In this document: piece after piece, positions 55,901 to 64,000 of the stretch
Layout: each line of letters opens with the position of its first letter
Position numbering within the stretch: position 1 is the stretch's first letter
Assembly (NCBI GenBank): GCA_905178155.1
Contig: CAJINV010000001.1
Location: forward strand, 1,371,363 to 1,435,362
From: Amoebophrya sp. A120
Lineage: Eukaryota > Sar > Dinophyceae > Syndiniales > Amoebophryaceae
Reading direction: 5' to 3'
DNA length: 64,000 nt
The notes under the pieces: generated by a model
What the model was told of the DNA's origin: nothing
The model's database searches: none
The model's input: only the letters and a program-made list of their open reading frames with translations
Translations under genes and position numbers: made by a program

Positions 55901-58900
55901 AAGGTTTTTGTGCGGCATGAAAGGACTGAGCTGAGTCTTACTGATGCGGAATCCAGGCGAGAAGGGCATGATCTTTGACAACATAACAGATCCGGCTGGG
56001 GCCTGGCGCTTCGATGCAACACAAACTCTAGTAACTGTTCCCCATTGAAAATTTATGTTTGTGATGCTGGTGAGAGATGCAAGATGGGGAATGTTTCCTC
56101 CATTGGAAAGTTTTACAACAATGCCAATGCTTCTACGTTCTGCTGCGCGGGGGGCATTTTTCATTGGAATACTGGTGGGACACTTAACGACGGTCGCGCG
56201 GATGGAGAAGAGGGGGGTCTCGGAGTGGACGGAAGTGATGAAGAAAAAGGCCAAGGAAGCGTGGGAAGGCACGCTGTCCTTTCTCATGAAGTATTTTGTT
56301 CCAATTATGCATCGCAAGAGTATCGCACTAGTATAAACGACAGATTTGCTTAGCACGAGGGATGGAATTTGTAATGCGGATTGACCTTTAGCTTTACCTT
56401 TAGAATATGACTTGTAAATGTATACTTAAATGGGAAGGTTACTACCAGTACGATGACGATACATTTGCAATGCATACCAAACAGGCAGGTGAAACAGTGG
56501 AAAAAAGCCGTCACGGAATATCTTATCAAAGGGAAAATCTCCCCTCCCCTTATCAAAACAAAACTTTGACGCTGGATTTGGATACACAAATCAGATTTGT
56601 GTTGCAGTAGAGGACTGCACGCAGACCCTAAGCCTAGGAAAGGGTCTTTTGGTGTAAGCGCCTAGCATGGTAGACGGCTACCCTGTAGGCCTTGCAGCAT
56701 TATAAGGCGCCTGCATAGCGTTAACGTGGCGGACAGCCTGAATGTGCCTTCTTGCAAGACCGACCCGATTCGTGGCCACAAAGCAATCTGCGTCAAAGGA
56801 TGCGCTCTGTCTCAAGATGGGGAGGGAGGATGTTTCCTTGCAATATATCTGAGGCAGTATCAACCGCAAACCCACATATGGCTGGGTCTGGAAGATTGTT
56901 GGACTTGTCTGTCATGTTGCAGGTTTTCCATGACGCATATGATCTGCAATGGAGGACCTAGCTCGGCAGATTCCGCGAGATTCCTACCATGACTGCTATT
57001 GATTCTGCATCAGAAACTGCCTCGCAGCTTGATCAAAAGTGGACAGCATATCATATGGTAAAGATGCACCACTACATTAGATTTTTGCATGATTCCGATT
57101 TATTAGTGTGACGAGTGGCAGAGTCCCAGACCCAGACATATTTGGATTTGATAGGCAGCAATTGTCGACGATTATTGCCACGGTGGCCGAGAGTGTCGTG
57201 CAGTTTGTGCCCGGGCTTACGACTGTATTGGGCAAGCTGCTCTACTTATCCCAAGAAAAAAGTGTTTCACTGTGATGATTTTGCAAATTTTGTACCACAA
57301 GTTTGTCACACATGACACGGAAAATCTGCCATGCGCGCTTTCCAAAGGAAAACACGTTTATAAAAATCCAGTGTCTTGCAGCTGTAACAAGACAAATAAT
57401 TATAATTCTGTGCTCCATTGCATGCGTAACATGTTCACAGTGACACAGTTTTTTCTCGCGATACTACTGGGGCTTTGGCAAAATGCAACTCGAGGTATCA
57501 ACTGCAAATATGTCTGGGTCTGGACAAAGAGTGGAACTTGTAATGCTCTCGGCGGATTCAGATTCTAAAAGGATCTGCGTTGCATGAGCAGCAAGAGGGG
57601 TCCAGTTCTTGGCACGCGGAGAGGGCATTTCTCATGCGTAATTAGAATCAAGAAGCTCTCAGAAAATCAAAATCTGTGATGCTGGCACCAGCGTCACAGA
57701 CCTCACGGGTCATGCAAAATGTGCATGACATCAAGCCCCGCCTCATCCAGACCAAGACATATTTGCATTCTATACAAAGAGCTAATCGACCCCGCGCTGA
57801 ACGTAATCGTTGACGTGCTGCGCTTCAAGGTGTTGAATCCGCTCTTTGAAAGAGCACTGAAGTACTTGAGCCACGAGGCCGCGGAAGTCATTCACCATAA
57901 GCTGACAAACATGGCGAACGAGCTGGCTGATTACGTCACAAAAAAAGGGGAAGGATGGTGGAATGCACTCTCGCATTCGCACAAAGAAGAGAAACCAGAG
58001 GGGGAGAAGAAACCAACCCAAACGCAAACCCTCGAACAGCTCGTGAGCAACCAACTCGCCAAAGACGAACGCGAAGAGACTCAAACGGACGCGACAGCAG
58101 CTGCTACTGAGATAAAGAACGGCATAGCCGCCCACCTTCAACAGCGCAAAGTGAGTCTCGATGAACAGCACTACACCAGCACAGCGGCCCAAGCAAGCCC
58201 GAGCGATACGCTGGCAATACAGACGAGTGATGTGGTGCAAACAGTGCGCGACGTGATCTCCACTAAAGGAGAGCAGATCTCTGAGTGGTGGACGGGTGTT
58301 GTCCATTCGGTGCAAGATTGGCATCATAACGTAGAAGGGGGCTTGGTGATACCGAGTCTCGATGCGATCACGAAGGAATTCCAGAAAATTTGGTTCGGAA
58401 TCGTTCACAAGCTGTTCAATTCGGTGTTCGTACACAAGGCAGTGGAGTTTTTTTGTCTTTTGCTTTGTAATTCCCTGGTCATCAGGGTCGTGGCCCGGCT
58501 TGGCGACGTCTTGTACCTGGTCCTTGACCCCGTTTTCAAACTCTCACCGGGCGTGGCCGGTCTGCCGCTGCAGCTTTTCGTGCAGACCTTCCTTGTCGGT
58601 GTGGTTCCGATCCTCTCGCAGAAGCTGTCATCGTTTTTCAAAAAGAAGATGACCGGCTTCGTTGCAAAGGCCTTCGACTTGCCTAAGGCTGAAGAGGACA
58701 GCACGCCGGAAGCGCTCGACGACTACGAAATGCTGCAGCGGCAGCGCAAAAGAGCGAATAAAGCGCACAAGAGCCACGTGGAGCACGCGGACTGGCACCG
58801 AAAGGAAAAGTCGAGCGCGCTGCAACGCTGGGCACAGCCACTGGATGGGGATTCTGCTGAGCCCTTACTAGGAGGCGGCCGGCTCCTAGATTCTGAAAAC

Positions 58901-61900
58901 ACGACGAGCAGGTCCGCGCCATATGCCTACACAGCCCGGGTCTCGCGTCTGCTTGCCGAGTTTGCGCGACGGCGCAACCGGCAGCGGGCCGGTGAACGTG
59001 CGCGCATTCTGGGGCAGAGCAAGGCTCGTCATTTGCGTGCAGCCACAGACGCAACAACGATGGAGGTCGCGGGCCGGTCCTCGTTTATGGAGCTCAGTTC
59101 TGCCAATGCTGGGATCCAAACACGAACACTACCAGCGACCAACACCCGAGAGTTCAGACTGAGAATCATGTCGGGTATAAAGGTGGCCGTGGACTCACAG
59201 CTGAAGTCGCTGCTCCACAATGGCCTCACCGCTCTGTTCCATGTATTCCACGACAAATCCAAGCCGACCGCACACGGGAATGCCGGTGAGGCACTACAGG
59301 TCGCCGCGGATTCAGTCGCCAAAGTGATACAAGATGTAAAGGAGGGGTCCACGGCCGGCGCCGCGAGCGAGACACAAAAGATCCTGGACGAAGAACAAAT
59401 CAAAACCGGTGATGTTGGGGACCCCGCTGCTCGTTTGGCTGTCGGTATCGCCGAACAGATGTCCGCAAACGGCCAGGACCCAATCGTGGCCAGGACTGGT
59501 GGGGCGAATGCGGCCGCCGGCAGTAATTTAGAAATTCGTTTACTGGAGGACAAGGTCGACCGCAGGGCTCTGGTCCCCGCGGGCCGCAGCGGGAAGCAGC
59601 GACCGCCCGGTGGGTGGTCGGCGCTGGAGCGGCCTCAGCAAGGGTTCGCTCCGCCGCTGGTAGCTGCACGTAGTGGGCAGATGAAGTTCTCGGCCACGAC
59701 CGGCGATGCAGACGAGCTGCGGCCCGTGGCGGCACACGATTCTTCGCACGTGCACGACACCCAACACCAGCGCTCTTTACGTCAAGTGTCGCGCCAACGA
59801 ATCGACGAGGGCATCGCTACGCCGCCTTTTGTGTCATCGAGCCCCAGTACGCCATCACAGAAGCTACGACCTCAGAAACCAGCTGCGGTGCCGAGGAAGC
59901 TGAGCTTTCTCGAGTTTTTTGCTCCGAAATTTCACAAGCAAAGCCAAGGAGCTGCATGCTCATCGGCGCAGCAGCGCGCACCAGTTGGCAGCGGCTTCAC
60001 CAGCAGCGCGGACGGGTCCTCGAGTGTACGCGTTAGTCCATCACAGCCGCCCAAGCTGCTGAGCATTGAAGAGCTGTATTTCGAGATGTTTCCCGCTCCT
60101 GGCGGAGAGACAGAGAGCACACAGCAGGCACACGCAACCGCAGACGCCTGGGGGCAAGCTGAAGATGAAAACACGCAGCATTCCAATGCTCTGCAAGCAC
60201 ATGAGGAGCTGCATCCTGGACGGGATATAATACCGCAGAGCCGTTTCTCGTTCCTGCAGATGAAGCGCAGAACGATGCTGAGTGAAACGCAAGCGCGTTC
60301 GGTGCTTCACGAAATGGGTGTCGAGTTCCGCCGGGCGCTGGGGAATATGGGCAGTGTGGTGGAAACGATGAAGGAAGCTGCTAAAACGATGGTCCTTGGC
60401 ACTGGCGTGGACGTGCTGGAGAATTTGGCGGAAAGCAATGTGGGCCACGTGCTGGATTTGCTGGCCGAGAACATCGCTACCCCGCTAGCGAGTGTGGTGA
60501 CCACTTTCCCGGGCTTCAACGTTCTTCCCCTCTCTGCGTTCCGTCTGGTGTTTTCGTACATCTTCAAGACAATCCTTAAGATGGACGTTGTTTTGCAGCC
60601 CTTGTTGCAAGGCTTGCGCGGCGTTGTGATCGAGATGGCCGGAACGCTCCTGGGAGAACTGCCTTTCGACAATGTTCTGAAAAATGGAAATTTCATTGGA
60701 AGTCTGGCTACTTGGTTCAAGGACCACTTGGTAGCGGGATCGAGATGGTATCGAGATGAGCAACGTGCTGCTATGGCGCCCTCAGGTGTTACATTTTTAA
60801 CTGTTCTTGCATGAAAGAGCATGATACATAGCCACCACTTTTGTCATGAAAAATCTTCGTCATGGTCGCCTTAGCCTTTCTCATTTTGATTTTCTCTACG
60901 TCGTGGCCTCGCATTATATATACGATAAGATTTTTAAAATAAAACTTGTAGGCCGTAGTTTCGACTCGAAGAATCTGCATATAATGCGTTCTCGGCTATC
61001 CGATGGCCGAGGTAAAATACATAGTATCGTATACAACGGTTAACAGCGTAACAGCTGAGGAGGGCATGACTACCAAGGTCGACGCGTCGGCTTCCTCGGC
61101 GGAACACAAGGACGACAGCACCGACGCGGAGGAAGACAAGGGCCACAACGAGGGACATGGAGGTTCGAAGGGCCACGCGGGCAGACACGGTGGGAGACAA
61201 GCAAGGGTGGGGGCCTCTGGGTTTCTTGAAAGCGGAGGGAATGCAGCTGCCTACCGGGAAGCCAGGGGGAGACGGAGCCCGGCAACGGCAGAAACTGATC
61301 CACATCACCAGCCGAGAGCGGCCAGGCCCCCGACTTCGAGGACGGGCCAGAGGGCGGCGGGCTCAGTGAAGCTCACAGCGAATGGCCCGCGTAAAAAACT
61401 GCGCCACGGCAGCGGCTTTTCCACAGCCGAGCGCACGCGCGCGGACGCAGATGTTGGCAGTCGACTCAAATTGGTTCCGGAGCTTGAAGCCCCTGCGCAA
61501 GCTCGTGACGCTTCCGGCACAACAGTCGTGCAGCTGGCGGACGTTACGTTCTCAATTTATTGTTACGCTCTCAGCTGTTTACATTAATTTGTAATGCAGG
61601 AGAAGCTCAGAAATTTGGCACAGATTTCAATGCTTTTTAGTGCTTCCACGAAGGAGCTTGATCGTCTGGAGGTGGTTATTTATGGTAATTCATTTATTTT
61701 CCGTGACACATCATGAAAAAGCTGAGAGTGTAACGCTTGAGAGTCCCATATTGCGAGGGGCGACGCACTCGGCGGAGTCCGGAGCCGGGGTTTTGTCTCA
61801 AGTCTATGGTCCGCTCAAATGGTGCGGTCTCAGAGGAACGAGCGGAGAAACAAGAGAAATGCACGGGGCTTGTGCTTCGCGTGACGGCAGAAAAATGCGG

Positions 61901-62650
61901 CCTCATTGTTAAAAAACAGAAAATACAGAATCAGAATCCGCACGCTTTTCTTGTTTTCCCGTTCACACTACTTGAGAGTGCACCGATTGAGAAAGCTATA
62001 CTGTCGTGGAGAAGGTGAAAAGCATTTCGGAGAATGTGGTACAGGCCATTAAAAATATCGCAAAGAAGCTTTCCAAGGGCGCAGCGCAGGTGTGGAGCTG
62101 GATTCAGGTTTTCCTCACGTCTTCCGTCACCGAGGGTCTGTTGCTCATGTTGGCCTCCGCTGTGGGGGGAGTCCTGAGCCAGGTGGTAGTCCTCATTCCA
62201 TTTATTCGGCAAACCCCCATCCCCGCGATCTTCAGCTCTGCTATCGCGCCGGCGTTAGTGACGCTCTTCCACCTACCGGTTTTTCCGCCAGGCGAACTTG
62301 GTGGCGCGGTGAAAGAATGTGGCGAGAAGATTTGTTCCCTTCGGGACTGGGTGCAGGTGCAGGTCGTTAACACGGTTCACACCGTCGCGAAAAAAGTCCA
62401 GCAGCTGGTAAGCGGTGCCGTAACCAACTTCGGGCAACACGTACAGGCCGAGCTGCAAACAGGACAGAAACACGTACAGCAAAAGATTGCCGCAACAGGA
62501 ATCGCGTTCCAGAACCAGCTTCATCAACATCTACCAAGTAGTGGTGGGGGCCAGGGCGCCCAGCACAAGAAACACCAAGGAACCACGAGTAAAGACGGCC
62601 GCCACCATAGCGGTCAGCACCCCGAGGAAAAGAAGCCGAAGCCCCCCTGA
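52971..62650 (+). CDS. Very large secreted/membrane protein, about 1.9 kaa, about 14 introners
   Basis: ATG 52971 gives MDCPNLLILLLVYYAITT, a typical signal sequence. Approximate exons are 52971-53208, 53495-53535, 53690-53913, 54581-54658, 54988-55345, 55539-55823, 56177-56305, 56482-56523, 56851-56857, 57159-57246, 57469-57495, 57780-60771, 61074-61546, 61752-61807 and 62006-62650. Most joints keep the frame. Those at 55346, 60772 and 61547 are uncertain by one or two bases. The long exon has a basic, Gln/Ser-rich body, a hydrophobic region around 58450-58620 (LGDVLYLVLDPVF, VQTFLVGVVPIL) and another near 60530-60640. The last exon has hydrophobic segments (GLLLMLASAVGGVLSQVVVL) and a basic Lys/His tail. 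Two 54-bp repeats encode EKFGTETSTGTSTAKF. No family is recognised. A surface or secretory role is inferred from the leader and hydrophobic segments. Confidence 0.6.
53209..53489 (+). mobile_element. Introner, family B
   Basis: TATCCTGTGTAAAAACGT... / ...TTTTTACACAGGATA, 281 bp, exact TSD GACCA. Excision reads KHVT|IAMNTTL. Confidence 0.95.
53536..53684 (+). mobile_element. Introner, family D
   Basis: TATGAATTGCAAAAGCAT... / ...ACTTTTGCACAGGATA, 149 bp, exact TSD GCAAC. Excision reads YNRGN|KLFISF. Confidence 0.95.
53914..54575 (+). mobile_element. Enlarged introner, family A, with GC-rich tandem insert
   Basis: TATCAAATGCAAAAACTA... / ...CATATTTGCACTCGATA, 662 bp. TSD is GTCTC/GTCTG. The extra length (about 54160-54490) is a GC-rich array. 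Two units of about 100 bp share CTCGCCTCACACCAGGCGCG, and after them GTGGCCACCTGTC occurs three times. Confidence 0.88.
54659..54982 (+). mobile_element. Introner, family C
   Basis: TATTGTGAGGAAAAATTC... / ...GGATTTTTCATTTTGATA, 324 bp. TSD is CTCCA/CTGCA. Excision keeps the frame. Confidence 0.88.
55346..55538 (+). mobile_element. Introner, family D
   Basis: TATCCTGTGCAAAACAAG... / ...GCTTGTTTTGCAATGCATA, 193 bp. No clear TSD remains, and the frame fits only if two extra bases stay in the exon. Confidence 0.75.
55672..55775 (+). repeat. Two 54-bp coding repeats
   Basis: The segment encoding EKFGTETSTGTSTAKF is present twice at a spacing of 54 bp (55672 and 55726) with almost no differences. 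Confidence 0.95.
55824..56171 (+). mobile_element. Introner, family H
   Basis: TATTACCATGAAAAGTGC... / ...GGCATTTTTCATTGGAATA, 348 bp. Flanks CGGTT/CTGGT are a poor TSD, but the frame is kept. Confidence 0.85.
56306..56476 (+). mobile_element. Introner, family D
   Basis: TATGCATCGCAAGAGTAT... / ...ATACATTTGCAATGCATA, 171 bp. TSD is CCAAT/CCAAA. Confidence 0.9.
56524..56845 (+). mobile_element. Introner, family C
   Basis: TATCAAAGGGAAAATCTC... / ...GATGTTTCCTTGCAATA, 322 bp, exact TSD TATCT. Confidence 0.92.
56858..57153 (+). mobile_element. Introner, family A
   Basis: TATCAACCGCAAACCCAC... / ...CATATTTGGATTTGATA, 296 bp, exact TSD GGCAG. Only 7-12 nt of exon separate it from the preceding family C element. 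Confidence 0.9.
57247..57463 (+). mobile_element. Introner, family E
   Basis: TATCCCAAGAAAAAAGTG... / ...CAGTTTTTTCTCGCGATA, 217 bp, exact TSD CTACT. Confidence 0.93.
57496..57774 (+). mobile_element. Introner, family A
   Basis: TATCAACTGCAAATATGT... / ...ACATATTTGCATTCTATA, 279 bp. TSD is degraded (CGAGG/CAAAG). Excision leads into the long exon in frame. Confidence 0.9.
60772..61073 (+). mobile_element. Introner, family F, decayed right end
   Basis: TATGGCGCCCTCAGGTGT... / ...GCGTAACAGCTGAGGAGGGCAT. No exact TSD; the right boundary is approximate. Confidence 0.7.
61547..61750 (+). mobile_element. Introner, family F, decayed left end
   Basis: The left arm is TTCTCAATTTATTGTTACG, the right arm ...GTAACGCTTGAGAGTCCCATA. 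The left boundary is approximate. Confidence 0.7.
61808..62000 (+). mobile_element. Introner, family F variant
   Basis: TATGGTCCGCTCAAATGG... / ...CACCGATTGAGAAAGCTATA, 193 bp. Flanks AAGTC/CTGTC. Excision reads GVLSQV|VEKVKS in frame. Confidence 0.8.
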
Positions 62651-64000
62651 GGAAAATACACCGCAGAGAATTTTGCAGGACATTTTTCACCTTGATGGCA
62701 AACCTTCAGAGAATCGGCAGGGCATTGCAAGGAAACAGTCCAAACTAGTACTAGAGATACCATATACCCTACCCCAGAAAAGCTAAAGCATTGCACAGAA
62801 AGCATTTGGCCTACGGTGTGAGACTTTTCCGCTTTTGATGATTTACGTGGTAACTTTCCGGAAATGCATTTTCTGCACCGTCGCGGCGTAATATAACGTG
62901 ACAATCTACTGAAACTGAATCAACATGGTGCGACGTGTGCTCTTGAAAGCACGGGACAAGTGCAGAAGCATCCGCAAGCTTGCTATTTTCAATTACGAAA
63001 AAAATTTAAATGAATTATTGTGTCTGCTGTATCTATAGAAATAAATAGCCACATCGCTGCACTGAATTCAGAATGTAGATGTACGTCGATTTTCTCGATT
63101 AGCAGAAAGCTCTTGTGTGCCCACTATATTTTTATGTAAATAAAATATGTTTCTGCTCGTACAAAAATGATAAGCACGCGTCGAAAAAATTTAGCACTAA
63201 TCACGACCATAGCGTTTTACTCAAGCAGCTGTTTACAGTCCCACTTATGTTGAACCTGTAGTCGCACCTCAAGCGTAGCCGTTCACGTTGGTAGAAAAAC
63301 GGATGCTGTATCACGTTCGTATCATGTTCGACCGTGACGGTTCGGCGCTATTCCTTCGTATGCAGGCACTTGTACGGTACTAGTAAAGCAAGGAAGATCG
63401 TGCGCATATAGGGTTTCGGGTTTAGGGTAATAATTCTATATGATATAGAATTATTACCCTAAACCCGAAACCCTAAATTGTGTACGGGGAACAGCGTCCA
63501 ATTTCGTCACTGGCACTTCTTACGAACGCCGTGTCGATTCTCGAAATTCACGAAACGGATTTGATACAAATAAAGTAGATGTCGCAAAAAATTCCCTTCA
63601 CCTTTTGAGCCCTTACCCTGAAGATCGCTTCCAAAACGGGAAAGCTGTTGCGGCTCTATTTCTGAGGCGTTGGCGTAGCGTCAGTTTTTCGTAGAAAAAA
63701 ACTATCGGCTATTAAGAAGTACTAAGATTGGTCCCGCCGGACGGTCTCAGTGCAACTTCGGCGTTGATGAATGTCGACGATGCAGTCAGCCTTTTGCGCT
63801 AGCGCAATAAATAAAGAGAACGCGCCAGAGTAGATATGTATATGATATTGAGTGAAACTCAGTTTTCGTATAAAACTGCGAGATGACAACTCCTAACTTC
63901 TCACTCTGCGAATTGATACTAAAGCAAGACATACTCGTAGGCACCAGCACTCAGCAAAATAAGGAAGACGCCACGGCACCAGTGTACTTATCGTGGAGTT
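62651..64000. other. 3' non-coding region
   Basis: No supported gene. It includes the 3' flank of the large gene and the telomere-like palindrome at 63409-63475. Confidence 0.6.
63409..63475. repeat. 67-bp near-perfect palindrome with telomere-type words
   Basis: Two 33-base arms separated by one G. Each arm contains TAGGGTTTCGGGTTTAGGG, that is TTTAGGG-type telomere units, followed by TAATAATTCTATAT. It would form a strong hairpin or cruciform. Confidence 0.95.

Noticed and set aside
20296-62000. Autonomous transposon encoding its own transposase
   Set aside because: No element core contains a long conserved open frame. All copies seen are short and non-coding, so the mobilising enzyme must be elsewhere.
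1-64000. CRISPR array or bacterial operon structure
   Set aside because: The repeats are TIR elements of 140-900 bp with direct repeats inside eukaryotic genes. Regular short repeats and spacers are absent.

Overview
The window looks like nuclear DNA of an alveolate, most plausibly a syndinian dinoflagellate of the Amoebophrya type. The taxonomic evidence is alveolin (inner-membrane-complex) repeat exons at about 18.7-19.8 kb, a 14-repeat MORN protein, and above all genes packed with repeat-derived introns flanked by direct repeats. To my knowledge such introns are reported from Amoebophrya. The genus is an inference. All convincing genes lie on the + strand.

The dominant feature is a large set of intron-like mobile elements ('introners'), about 65 recognisable copies in at least 11 terminal-inverted-repeat (TIR) families, called A-K here. 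Nearly all follow one plan: a 5-bp target-site duplication (TSD), then TAT...ATA termini inside long TIRs. A shared subterminal motif, WTTTGTNATGC, occurs in every family even though the TIRs are unrelated. Removing an element plus one TSD copy restores the reading frame again and again. Only one TSD (GGTGG) offers a GT-AG register. I rebuilt four complete multi-exon genes this way: a 264-aa Cys-rich protein (20277-22248), a 359-aa MORN protein (23418-27195; 3 introners plus 7 ordinary GT-AG introns), a roughly 1,323-aa TFIIIC TPR subunit (28696-37962; 20 introners, no ordinary intron) and a 747-aa secreted acid phosphatase (38838-44056; 9 introners).

Layout. 1-18.64 kb is a mosaic of near-identical duplicated blocks. 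It holds two copies of an EF-hand gene, fragments of an Asn/Ser/Gln-rich gene and the 3' end of a helical protein. They are joined at recurrent short linkers, with introners cut off at the joints and one N at 5557, so part of this is probably assembly artefact. 18.64-19.85 kb is a 5'-truncated alveolin gene with an in-frame stop. 20.3-22.2 kb is the Cys-rich gene, 23.4-27.2 kb the MORN gene, 27.8-28.2 kb a small fragment, 28.7-38.0 kb the TFIIIC gene, 38.8-44.1 kb the phosphatase, and 44.7-47.4 kb a putative membrane protein with three tandem repeats and an EF-hand-like motif. 47.4-52.9 kb is gene-poor, with GC-rich repeats and decaying introners. 52.97-62.65 kb is a very large secreted or membrane protein with about 14 introners. 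62.65-64 kb is non-coding and carries a 67-bp telomere-like palindrome.

The genes do not form an obvious pathway. They are independent eukaryotic transcription units linked only by the shared introner invasion. No tRNA, rRNA, transposase or CRISPR was recognised.
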